From Nocardia rhamnosiphila NBRC 108938 (lineage in GTDB: Bacteria; Actinomycetota; Actinomycetes; Mycobacteriales; Mycobacteriaceae), in contig NZ_JOAJ01000001.1 in assembly GCF_000720425.1 (NCBI RefSeq), positions 1,488,001 through 1,552,000 on the forward strand: a DNA stretch of 64,000 bases. The letters run 5' to 3'. The position numbers and the translations under genes are program-made. The stretch's first letter is position 1; each line of letters opens with the position of its first letter. The notes below the pieces were generated by a model. The model saw only the letters and a list, made by a program, of their open reading frames with translations, searched no databases and was not told where the DNA came from. Positions 55,261 to 62,805 of the stretch are shown piece after piece.

Positions 55261-56513
55261 CAGGTCTCCTCGGGTGTCATCGGTGTGAACGGGACGGTGA
55301 CCCGCACGGTGGTTCCCGCTCCGGGCTCGCCGTGGACCTCGAAATGCCCGCCGATCGCGGCCGCCCGGGTCCGGGCGCCGGCCAGGCCGTGGCCGGTACC
55401 CGGGTCGCCGTGGTCGGTGCGGCCGCTGCGGATGAGGTCGAACCCGGGACCATCGTCGATGATCTCGGCGGTCACATGGTCGTCGCCGTAGTTCAGGCCG
55501 ACGGTGACGGTGCGGGCCGTCGGCGCGTGCTTGGCGATATTGGTCAGCGATTCCTGGACGGCACGCAGCACGACGACCGCGGCCTGGGTGGCCACGGCCG
55601 CTTCTGTGCCCCGCACCGAGCAGCGGACTTCACGCTGATACCGGTCGGCGTGGGTTTCGGCCTCACGGGTCACCGCGGCCACGAGTGAATGGCGCGCCAG
55701 TACCGGCGGAGTGCGGTCTGCGACGAAGGCCCGCGCCTCGGCCAGGCTTTCGCTCGCGGCGCGGCGCGCGAGATCGAGGTGGCGCCGGGCCCGTTCGGGA
55801 GCGTGCTCGAGATCGGCGTCGGCGGCCTGCACCAGCGCGGAAATACTGGTGAGGCTCTGGGCCAGGGTGTCGTGGATCTCGCGAGCGAGTCGATCGCGTT
55901 CGGCCGCGACTCCGGATTCGTGGGAAAGACGTGCCAGTTCGCCGCGACTGCGCCGGAGTTCGTCGATCATCGCGGCCCGTTGGCGCGACTGTTCGATGAC
56001 GCGGGAGACGAACAAGCCCAACACTGTGGCGAACACGGCGCCGAGCACCAGGTAGGGCAGCCACCCCAGCGTCTGCCGGTCGATGCTGCGGGCGCGCAAC
56101 ATCGCACAGACGAGGGGCCACAGGTGGGCCGGCAGTATCGCCGCAAACCCGGCAGGCAGCGGAAGCGACATGATCAACAGCGGGGCGACCGCGAACAGCG
56201 CGAATGTCGCCGCCTGGTCGGCCAGTACCGCGCCCGCGAAGCCCACGAGCAGTCCTGCGGCGAATCCGGCCCCGCGGCCCCGGTCCTCCGCGAGAATGGC
56301 GGGTCTGCCCTGCGCGGTGTACCAGGGTACGAGAGCGGTGAGCAGCACGATGGCGATCGTGCGCCCACCGGCGGGGCTGCCGGTTCCGGTGATCAGGAAA
56401 AGCAGTGCGACGGCGAAGGCCACGGCGAGATAGCCGTCCCACAGGCCGAACCATCGGGTACGGACCTCGCGGCCCCGGTGCCGCGGCTCAGCGGATCGCC
56501 GCGCGGTGTTCAC
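55257..56513 (-). CDS. NarL-type sensor histidine kinase
   Basis: 418 residues from GTG 56513. Five to six membrane helices at about 25-180, short coiled coil, then HisKA_3 with the phospho-acceptor His in REIHDTLAQSLTSISAL near 238 and an HATPase domain with N-box ESLTNIAKHAP near 320, DDGPGFD and GHGLAGARTRAAAIGG. No extracytoplasmic sensor domain, so it belongs to the intramembrane-sensing group (often cell-envelope or antibiotic stress). Confidence 0.92.
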   Translation of the reverse strand: MNTARRSAEPRHRGREVRTRWFGLWDGYLAVAFAVALLFLITGTGSPAGGRTIAIVLLTALVPWYTAQGRPAILAEDRGRGAGFAAGLLVGFAGAVLADQAATFALFAVAPLLIMSLPLPAGFAAILPAHLWPLVCAMLRARSIDRQTLGWLPYLVLGAVFATVLGLFVSRVIEQSRQRAAMIDELRRSRGELARLSHESGVAAERDRLAREIHDTLAQSLTSISALVQAADADLEHAPERARRHLDLARRAASESLAEARAFVADRTPPVLARHSLVAAVTREAETHADRYQREVRCSVRGTEAAVATQAAVVVLRAVQESLTNIAKHAPTARTVTVGLNYGDDHVTAEIIDDGPGFDLIRSGRTDHGDPGTGHGLAGARTRAAAIGGHFEVHGEPGAGTTVRVTVPFTPMTPEETC

Positions 56514-56656
56514 CCGTTCAGTCCTATCAGACGGCACAGGACGTACATGTCCACCGACCGGTCGACAACGGAGCGGTCCATCGGCCGATACCTGCGGCGT
56601 TCGGACGTTCCCAGCGTTACGGAGGTCGAATTCTCTCGTAGGGAAACGGTTCCGAT

Positions 56657-57193
56657 ATGAGTCGGTTCCTCGTCGCCGCGATCGGTAGCGGTTCGATTCT
56701 CGCCATCGTGCCGGCCACCGACCCGGGCCGCCGCCGGGCGACCACCTGGCGACTCGTTCGGTTGCTCTTGGCGGTGGTGATCGTCTGCGGGGTATTCGTG
56801 CATTCACTACCGCTGCACGGCAACGACCGGCCGGCGCGACTGGCCGGGGTCGGCCTCGGCGTCCTGTGCGGGCTGGTGGCCGGCCAGTTCCTGCCGGTGT
56901 CCCGGGACGGCGGCGAGATCGTCATCAGGGCGGGTCGCTCGCAGGTGGTGACCGTCACTCCGGTCTCCGGCCCGTGCACGTTTCACTGTCCGGATATGGG
57001 TATGTCCCGGCAGGACGGTGACGCAATGCGGCGCACCGGCTCGGCAGTTCCCGTCGTGTGCTCCAGGAGGGCCCGTGTCTTCGTTTCTCTCGTTCCTTTC
57101 GCTGATGCTCGTGCTGCCGGGACTGGCGGCCGCCGCCGCGTATGTGGCAGTGGCGGTGAGTATGTGGCTCGAAAAACGACACGCCGCGGGTGA
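56657..57193 (+). CDS. Hypothetical membrane protein, probably damaged at its C-terminus
   Basis: The first about 105 residues (MSRFLVAAIGSGSILAIVPA, TWRLVRLLLAVVIVCGVFVH, GVGLGVLCGLVAGQFLPVSR) form a normal three-helix membrane protein. After the segment GGEIVIRAGRSQVV the sequence turns hydrophilic and Cys/Arg-rich, with loss of codon bias, and overlaps a better small gene at 57075. The original C-terminal helices are probably lost by frameshift or deletion near 56945. Confidence 0.45.
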   Translation: MSRFLVAAIGSGSILAIVPATDPGRRRATTWRLVRLLLAVVIVCGVFVHSLPLHGNDRPARLAGVGLGVLCGLVAGQFLPVSRDGGEIVIRAGRSQVVTVTPVSGPCTFHCPDMGMSRQDGDAMRRTGSAVPVVCSRRARVFVSLVPFADARAAGTGGRRRVCGSGGEYVARKTTRRG

Positions 57194-57233
57194 TCCCGGG
57201 CCCGCATCCCACCGTGCCCCCGGCCGGGCCTGA
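57075..57233 (+). CDS. Small single-pass membrane protein (52 residues)
   Basis: GTG at 57075 four bases after AGGAGG. Product: SSFLSFLSLMLVLPGLAAAA followed by YVAVAVSMWLEKRHAAG, one long membrane helix and a basic tail, with codon bias like neighbouring genes. It overlaps the tail of the damaged frame upstream. Function unknown. Confidence 0.6.
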   Translation: MSSFLSFLSLMLVLPGLAAAAAYVAVAVSMWLEKRHAAGDPGPASHRAPGRA

Positions 57234-57385
57234 CGGGATGCCGCCCGGCCGGTCGGCGGATCCACAGCCGTGACCGCCGCGCGGGCCGAAGGGTATCGCG
57301 CGCTGGATATTCGGTGGCATGCTCCGGCCTCACTCGGTTACGGTTCTTCCCGGTCGCGACGAGGTGACCGGAGGAGGGAAAAGCA

Positions 57386-58120
57386 TTGTCCACCAAGCTG
57401 AATCAGCTCATCGCCATCGAGAAGGGCGCGAAGTCGCAGGCGAACGCGGATGTCACCGCCGCCTATCAGCGCGTGGGCAAGGCCGATCTGCTGGCCGGTA
57501 TCTCCCGCACCTACCGTCCGCTCGACGATATGGGTGAGGAGCTGCCATCGGAGTCCAAGCGGGTGCAGGTGCGCACGCGCGAGGTGATCGCGGATATGAA
57601 GAGCACCCTGACACGGTTGTTCGATGTGACCGCGACGAAGGACACGGCAAACTGCGCGGCGAAGGCCGACGTCACCGTCGACGGCGTCACCGTCGCGCGC
57701 GACCTGCCGGTCACCTACCTGCTGTTCCTGGAGAAGCAGCTCAGCGAACTGAAGAAGTTCGTCGCCAAGCTGCCCACCCTGGATCCGGCGGAGTCTTGGT
57801 CGTTCGACGAGGTCAGCGATTGCTACGCCACCCAGCCGTCGCAGACGGTGCGGACCAAGAAGGTGCCGCGCAACCACGTACTGGCTCCGGCCACCGATAA
57901 GCACCCGGCGCAGGTGGAGGTGTATCACGAGGACGTCGTGGTCGGCCGCTGGACCACCACGAAGTTCTCCGGCGCGCTGCCGGCGAAGGAGGTCGGCGAT
58001 ATCGACGACCGGCTCGGCAAGCTGCTCGACGCGGTGCGCGTCGCCCGGGAGACCGCGAACGCGACGCCCGTGACGGACGTAGAGCCCGGCCGGGCCATTC
58101 TCGACTACCTGTTCGGGTAG
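57386..58120 (+). CDS. Conserved hypothetical protein next to a tRNA locus
   Basis: 244 residues, TTG start at 57386 with GGAGGAG 10 bases upstream. Begins STKLNQLIAIEKGAKSQAN; other conserved-looking blocks are VTATKDTANCAAKADVTVDG, PVTYLLFLEKQLSELKKFVA, and RTKKVPRNHVLAPATDKHPA with VEVYHEDVVVGRWTTTKFSG. Unusually Lys-rich for this genome. I recall close relatives in Streptomyces as a DUF without function. It is followed by a terminator hairpin and a tRNA fragment plus a complete tRNA, an arrangement that suggests import as a unit. Confidence 0.8.
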   Translation: MSTKLNQLIAIEKGAKSQANADVTAAYQRVGKADLLAGISRTYRPLDDMGEELPSESKRVQVRTREVIADMKSTLTRLFDVTATKDTANCAAKADVTVDGVTVARDLPVTYLLFLEKQLSELKKFVAKLPTLDPAESWSFDEVSDCYATQPSQTVRTKKVPRNHVLAPATDKHPAQVEVYHEDVVVGRWTTTKFSGALPAKEVGDIDDRLGKLLDAVRVARETANATPVTDVEPGRAILDYLFG

Positions 58121-58134
58121 CCGGGACCACAGAC

Positions 58135-58150
58135 TCCCCCTGCGGGGGGA
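58135..58150 (+). terminator. Hairpin after the conserved protein
   Basis: TCCCCC (58135-58140) pairs with GGGGGA (58145-58150) across a TGCG loop, 15 bases after the stop at 58120. Confidence 0.5.
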
Positions 58151-58292
58151 TGGAGCGCAATCTGAGACTGAAATTCATCCTCACACAGCGCAGGCGCTGC
58201 CAGGGTCTGCCGAAAAACTCAGCTTCTTGCTCCAAGCTCAACAATTTCATCGATCGCTCGACGGCCGGATGTGCGCGATGCACCCCCGAGAT

Positions 58293-58317
58293 CCGGGTTC
58301 GATTCCCGGTGGCGGCT
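58293..58317 (+). tRNA. tRNA 3' fragment (T arm and acceptor 3' strand only)
   Basis: T stem CCGGG / CCCGG around TTCGATT, then TGGCGGC and discriminator T. The matching 5' acceptor GCCGCCA and a proper anticodon arm are not found in the preceding 90 bases. Such fragments are left when a mobile element integrates in a tRNA gene, or when a tRNA array decays. Confidence 0.5.
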
Positions 58318-58400
58318 CTCCCTGCCGCTGTGGCGTAAAGGAAACGCGCGGGGTTACTCACCATGACCCACACCCGCATACTCGGCGATCACAGGTGGAA

Positions 58401-58473
58401 CGAACGATAGCTCATCCGGTAGAGCATCGGACTCTCATTCCGACGGTAGTGGGTTCGAATCCCACTCGTTTAT
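58401..58473 (+). tRNA. tRNA with CUC anticodon (Glu-decoding) on an atypical body
   Basis: Standard numbering fits exactly: acceptor 58401-58407, U8 A9, D stem GCTC/GAGC with G18 G19, anticodon stem TCGGA/TCCGA, loop CTCTCAT with anticodon CTC at 58434-58436, 5-base variable loop, T stem GTGGG/CCCAC around TTCGAAT, acceptor 3' strand TCGTTTA and discriminator T; CCA is not encoded. Pair 1-72 is a C-A mismatch and 2-71 is G-U. The D arm differs from bacterial tRNA-Glu and looks like tRNA-Lys or tRNA-Met. Confidence 0.7.
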
Positions 58474-58475
58474 CA

Positions 58476-58508
58476 GGAGGGGCCGGGAAGGGTATTCCCG
58501 GCCCCTCC
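58476..58508 (+). terminator. Strong terminator after the tRNA
   Basis: GGAGGGGCCGGGAA (58476-58489) and TTCCCGGCCCCTCC (58495-58508) are a perfect 14-bp stem with a GGGTA loop, starting 2 bases after the tRNA. Confidence 0.75.
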
Positions 58509-58833
58509 GCCTGTCTCGACCGCATTCCGCGCCTCAGGCACCCGGTCGAGCTGCCGGTCGGCGCGACCGCCGTCTCGACCGAGCACCGCGAGGAGCCGAA
58601 CCGGCACCGCGAGGGCAGCGAGACGATCCGGTACACCGCGTCGGCCCGTCCGAGGAAATCCCCCACTGCCACCGAGGCACCGCTCGCGCCCGGCGATGAT
58701 CGCACCGCCATGGCGGTCAGCAGGAGTCGGCGCCGGCGATTTCGCACGGCGGATACCGATGTGCCCCTCCCACCTATTCGCCGAGGATCATCTGGTCGGA
58801 ATCGGCCGAATGGGTCAGAGGAAAGGGCGCGTG

Positions 58834-60054
58834 ATGGGACATATCCGAATTCTGGGGGCGGGCGAATGCGGGCTCCCGTTGGCACATCGGCTGCTACGCG
58901 CGGGTCGTCCGGTCACACTGGTGGCGGCTCGCGACGCCGCCGCCGTACTGAACGGCACAGTGACCAGCACCCAGGTCAAGTTCCCGGCGACACTGGACCT
59001 GGAAAGCGCGGCCGGCCTGGGGCACTGGCGGTCCGTGGCGCCCGAGATACGCGGTATCCGGCTGGCCGCGGTGATGGACGGTCAGCGGATACTGGGCTGG
59101 ACCGGTCGATTCACCCGGCCGGCGCAGAGTGTCGATCAGCGTACTGTGTTCGCGCGCTGGCTCACCGATTACCTCGACGCCGGTGGGGATCTGGAGATCG
59201 GCGATCCGCCGGTGGCCGAAATCGACCGGCGGGCCGGCGAATACGACCTGACCGTGGTCACCCGCGCCTCCGGTGAGCTGGCCGCCTGCTTCCCCGCCGA
59301 TCCCGGCTGGCCGGCGCCCGGACGCCCCGCGCGGCAGCTGGCCGTGCTCTACCTCGAGGGCGCGACGCCGGACCCGGACGACCTCGGGATCTATGTATCG
59401 CTTCCCGGCCTGGGGGAAGTGATCTCCTACCCCGGGCTCACGGGTTCGCCGGGCCAGGAGCGGCGGTGCGAGATGCTGCTGATCGAGGCGATCCCCGGCG
59501 GACCCCTCGATGTCTTCGATCCGCACCACCCACCGTCGGAGCAGTTGCGCCGGGCCCGTCGTCTGCTGGAAACCTATCTGCCCGCCGATCTCGCGGATCG
59601 CTATCGCACGGCCGAATTGACCGACGCCCGTGCCGCGCTGACAGGTGCGGTGCCGCCGGCCGTGCGCCGGCCGGTGGGAACACTGCCCTCCGGCCGGCCG
59701 GTGCTCGGCGGCGGCGATGTGGTGTGCCGGATGGACCCCGGCGGCGCCCAGGGCGCGAACAACGCCGCCCACTGCGCGGAGACCTACGCCGCCGCGATCC
59801 TGGCCTGTCCGGATGGGCCGTTCGACCGGTCCTGGATGGTGTCGGCCGCCACGCCGTGGCTCACCGGCACCGCGCACCATGCCGCGCGGTGGACGGCGGC
59901 GGTGCTCGACCCGCCGGCCGAGATGCAGCAGTTCATGCTGGCCGCGCAGCACGACCCCGCACTGGCGAACGCCTTCGCGGACACCTTCGCCCGGCCGGCC
60001 GATATGGTCCGCTTCACCGCCGCCCGCAACGCGGACACCGCACCACTCGGGTGA
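58834..60054 (+). CDS. StyA-like FAD-dependent monooxygenase
   Basis: 406 residues from ATG 58834. Group E flavin monooxygenase layout: GxGxxG in IRILGAGECGLPLAHRLL at 4-21, YDLTVVTRASGEL near 150, and the StyA-type end with GGDVVCRMDPGGAQGANNAA, ARWTAAVLDPPAEMQQFMLA and ANAFADTFARPADMVRF. StyA epoxidises styrene or indole using FADH2 from a reductase, StyB; no StyB-like reductase is in the window. GTG 3 bases upstream is an alternative start. Confidence 0.85.
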   Translation: MGHIRILGAGECGLPLAHRLLRAGRPVTLVAARDAAAVLNGTVTSTQVKFPATLDLESAAGLGHWRSVAPEIRGIRLAAVMDGQRILGWTGRFTRPAQSVDQRTVFARWLTDYLDAGGDLEIGDPPVAEIDRRAGEYDLTVVTRASGELAACFPADPGWPAPGRPARQLAVLYLEGATPDPDDLGIYVSLPGLGEVISYPGLTGSPGQERRCEMLLIEAIPGGPLDVFDPHHPPSEQLRRARRLLETYLPADLADRYRTAELTDARAALTGAVPPAVRRPVGTLPSGRPVLGGGDVVCRMDPGGAQGANNAAHCAETYAAAILACPDGPFDRSWMVSAATPWLTGTAHHAARWTAAVLDPPAEMQQFMLAAQHDPALANAFADTFARPADMVRFTAARNADTAPLG

Positions 60055-60105
60055 TCGTGCCGACGCCGGTGTCCCCGGCCGGGCCCGACGGAGCCGGTGC
60101 GGGTC

Positions 60106-61344
60106 TCAGAGAATGGTCTGCTGTGGGCAGGGAGGGAAGTCCACCGGTAGATCGGCCAGGGCCCGGTGGAACGGCCCGGGCCGCCGCGTCAGCGCGTCGG
60201 CGGGTACGGCCAGCCGCAGATCGGGAAGGGCGTCCAGCAATTGATCGATGGCGCCCTGAGCGATCAGGTATGCCGCGGATCTGGCCGGACAGGAATGCGG
60301 ACCCGCGCCCCAGGCCAGATGGGACCGGTTGCCGGTATGGTCGCCGGTGCTGATCGCCGGGTCGTTGTTGCACCCGGCCAGGCTGATCACCACGGGTTGG
60401 TTCGCGGGCAGCCAGACGTCGTCGATCAGGATCGGCTGCCGCGGGTAGGTGACACTGAAATTCGCCATCGGCGGGTCCTCGAACAGCACTTCGTCCAGCG
60501 CGTCCCGGGTGGCCAGCGCGCCGCCGAGCAGACTGCCCGCGAACCGGTCGTCGGTGAGGATCAGCAGCAGGGTGTTGATGATGAGGTTCTGCAGCGGCTC
60601 GATCCCGGCACCGTAGAGGACGACGATCTGATGGATGAGTTCCGCTTCGTCGAGATTCGCGGGGTGGGCGAGCACCCGCGAGGTGATGTCGTCACCGGGT
60701 TCGGCCCGCTTCAACTCGACCAGTTCGAGCACCGCGGCGCTGAGCATCTGGTTGCCGCGTTCGGCGTCCACACCGTCGAAGACCGTTTGCGTGGCTTCCG
60801 CGACCTTCCGGCCGATCTCGGGCGGGCAGCCCAGCATCGCGTTGATCGCCTCGAACGCCAGCGGGAACGCGTACTGGGTGACGAGATCGGCGACCCCCGT
60901 CTCGCAGAAGGCGTTGATCAACGGGACGGCGATCCGCCCGACCACGCCGTGCAGGGCGTGCAGATCGACACCGTCGATACCGGCGGTGTTGACCCCGCGG
61001 TAGCGGGCGTGCTCGGCGCCCGCGCTGCGGATCGCGCTCGGCCGCCACTCCAGGACCGGCAGCACCGGGCAGTCGGCGGGGATACTGCGCTGCCAGGCGC
61101 GCGGATCGGCGGGAAAGCGCTCGGGGTCGTTGAGAATACGCAGGGCGGCGCGATATCCGACCACCAGCGTGGCGGGCACGCCGGGCGCCAGTTCGACAGG
61201 AACCAGCGAACCGTATCGGTCGCGCATCCGGCGGTAGGCGGCGTGCGGATCGGCCGCGAACTCGGCGGAGTACAGCGGGACGCGGGGCTCGTCGCGACCG
61301 GCGGGCGAAGCGTGTTGGCCGGTGAGGGCCGAGGGTATGGGCAA
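60106..61344 (-). CDS. Cytochrome P450 lacking the ExxR motif (CYP157-like)
   Basis: 412 residues, TTG at 61344 with GGAG 8 bases upstream. The axial Cys is in WGAGPHSCPARSAAY near 356, where the usual Phe is Trp and the Gly after Cys-x is Ala. The K-helix position reads LDEVLFEDPPMANF: Glu kept, Arg replaced by Phe. The I-helix YGAGIEPLQNLI has Pro in place of Thr. These changes resemble CYP157-type P450s of Streptomyces conservons, which also lack ExxR. No conservon genes are adjacent. Convergent with the StyA-like gene. Confidence 0.88.
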   Translation of the reverse strand: MPIPSALTGQHASPAGRDEPRVPLYSAEFAADPHAAYRRMRDRYGSLVPVELAPGVPATLVVGYRAALRILNDPERFPADPRAWQRSIPADCPVLPVLEWRPSAIRSAGAEHARYRGVNTAGIDGVDLHALHGVVGRIAVPLINAFCETGVADLVTQYAFPLAFEAINAMLGCPPEIGRKVAEATQTVFDGVDAERGNQMLSAAVLELVELKRAEPGDDITSRVLAHPANLDEAELIHQIVVLYGAGIEPLQNLIINTLLLILTDDRFAGSLLGGALATRDALDEVLFEDPPMANFSVTYPRQPILIDDVWLPANQPVVISLAGCNNDPAISTGDHTGNRSHLAWGAGPHSCPARSAAYLIAQGAIDQLLDALPDLRLAVPADALTRRPGPFHRALADLPVDFPPCPQQTIL

Positions 61345-61749
61345 GTGGATGACTCCAGCGACAGGACGGTGCTCATCGGTGCAGGGCTGTGCCCGCGGCC
61401 GCCGGGCTGTCGCACGGTCGCGGGCGGTCCAAGGATGGCCCAGTAGGTAGATCGACGACATCGGTAGGGCCGCCGCAGATTCGGCCCCGCGACAGCCGCA
61501 ACGGCCGGCGCCCCGGCGAGTAGGCTCGGCCGCCATGGGGCACAGGGGCGGGCGGATCTCGGTGATGCCGGGACGCCCACGAGTCGTTTCGTCGGCCGCG
61601 AACGGGAACCGGACCTGATCATCGGGCTGTTGCTCGAGCGTGCGTGGCTGGTGACCTCGACCGCGCCGGGCGAACCGGCCGGCACAAGCGGGCAACACCG
61701 CATCGGCCGAGTGGGCTCTCCGGCACGCGGACCCCTGCCCGGGCACGAT
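61345..61749. other. Intergenic region with decayed regulator start
   Basis: 405 bases between the TTG of the P450 and the end of the LysR gene. Apart from the remnant at 61535-61720 there is no gene signal; P450 control elements were not identified. Confidence 0.45.
61535..61720 (+). pseudogene. N-terminal remnant of an NB-ARC/LuxR-type ATPase regulator
   Basis: ATG at 61535 with TAGGCT 8 bases upstream (leaderless pattern) reads MGHRGGRISVMPG. With a one-base shift near 61575 the frame continues TPTSRFVGREREPDLIIGLL, then LERAWLVTSTAPGEPAGTSG. This follows the classic start (TSFVGRERE, then RLVTLTGPGGVGKTRL) of large AfsR/LuxR-like ATPase regulators, with the P-loop GxxGxGKT destroyed. Similarity ends before the LysR gene; the rest of the about 700-residue protein is absent. 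Confidence 0.5.
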
Positions 61750-62664
61750 TCACCCGGCACCGAGAAGCGCGTCGCGCTGGTCGTCGATCATCGATCGGAT
61801 CGCGGCGACCACCGCGGCGACTTCCGGACGACGCAGGGTTTCGGTGCGGGCCACCAGCCAGTAACCGAGGGTCACCGCCACCGAATCGGCCAGGACCCGC
61901 ACCAGATCCGCATGGCGATCGGCCATGAAACAGGGCAGCAGGCCCAGCCCGGCGGACGCACGGGTCGCCTCGACGTGCACGAAGACATTCGTGGAGGTCA
62001 CCGATTCCCGCATGGTGGGGACATGACCGGAGGCCAGGTCCAGATCGTCGACCTGGAGCATGGAATCGATGAAGTACACCAGCGGATACCGGGCGAGATC
62101 ATCGATCGTCGCCGGGGCGCCGTGTTCCCGCAGGTATGCGCGCGAACCGTAGAGGCCCAGGCGGTAGTCGGCCAGATGCGTCGCCGTGGCCCGGCGTACC
62201 CGCGGTTCGCCGACGACGACCTCCAGGTCGAGCCCGGAGCGCTGTTGCGACGCCCGCCTGGTGGTCGCCACGAGTTCGACCGCGATATCCGGATGCCGCC
62301 GGCGCACCGCCGCCGCGGCGGGGGCCGCGATATAGGCGCTGAAGCCGTCGGTTGCCGAGAGCCGGACCTTGCCTGCCAGCACCCGGTTCCCGCCCGCGTC
62401 CGCCGCGAGTGATTTCACCGCCGACTCCACCGCCTCGGCCGCGGCCAGGGCATCTCTGCCGAGGTCGGTCAATTCCCAGCCGCCGGTCACCCGCGTGAGC
62501 ACCCGCCCGCCGAGGGTCTGCTCCAGTGCGGCGATCCGGCGGGAGATGGTGGTGTGGTTGAGGCCGAGTTGGTCGGCCGCGGTGACGAATCGTCCCGAGC
62601 GACCGACGGCCAGCAGGACGAGAAGGTCGTCCGCGCTGGGACGACCCGGAAAGGCCGTGCTCAT
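61750..62664 (-). CDS. LysR-family transcriptional regulator
   Basis: 304 residues from ATG 62664. HTH in SADDLLVLLAVGRSGRFVTA, ADQLGLNHTTISRRIAALEQ, TLGGRVLTRVTGGWELTDLG; effector domain after residue 90. Divergent from an MHS-family transporter with 141 bases between starts, so it probably controls that gene in response to the transported substrate. Confidence 0.9.
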   Translation of the reverse strand: MSTAFPGRPSADDLLVLLAVGRSGRFVTAADQLGLNHTTISRRIAALEQTLGGRVLTRVTGGWELTDLGRDALAAAEAVESAVKSLAADAGGNRVLAGKVRLSATDGFSAYIAAPAAAAVRRRHPDIAVELVATTRRASQQRSGLDLEVVVGEPRVRRATATHLADYRLGLYGSRAYLREHGAPATIDDLARYPLVYFIDSMLQVDDLDLASGHVPTMRESVTSTNVFVHVEATRASAGLGLLPCFMADRHADLVRVLADSVAVTLGYWLVARTETLRRPEVAAVVAAIRSMIDDQRDALLGAG

Positions 62665-62685
62665 TTCTGCATTTTCGCACATCCG

Positions 62686-62695
62686 TACTGCAGTA
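62686..62695. promoter_or_regulatory. Palindrome between LysR and transporter genes
   Basis: TACTGCAGTA is a perfect 10-bp palindrome 21 bases before the LysR start, in the position of a LysR recognition site (dyad around T-N-A ends). Confidence 0.4.
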
Positions 62696-62805
62696 ATGGT
62701 CATTGCGGGGCTCTCGGTCTGCACCAATACTCGATGCAGCCAAGCAATGTGGGGCCCGTCACATCACCAGAGGCGATGTGGCCCCGGGCACGAAGGAGAA
62801 GTGCG

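Larger units (their letters stand above)
58151..58833. other. tRNA-containing gap without protein genes
   Basis: Nearly 700 bases. 58151-58290 is A/T-richer than its surroundings and carries no good frame. A tRNA 3' fragment (58293-58317), a complete tRNA (58401-58473) and its terminator (58476-58508) follow. 58509-58833 holds no signal I can name except the ribosome site of the next gene. Confidence 0.5.

Noticed and set aside
60166..61446. 426-codon plus-strand open frame
   Set aside because: Antisense to the P450 whose heme loop is clear on the minus strand.
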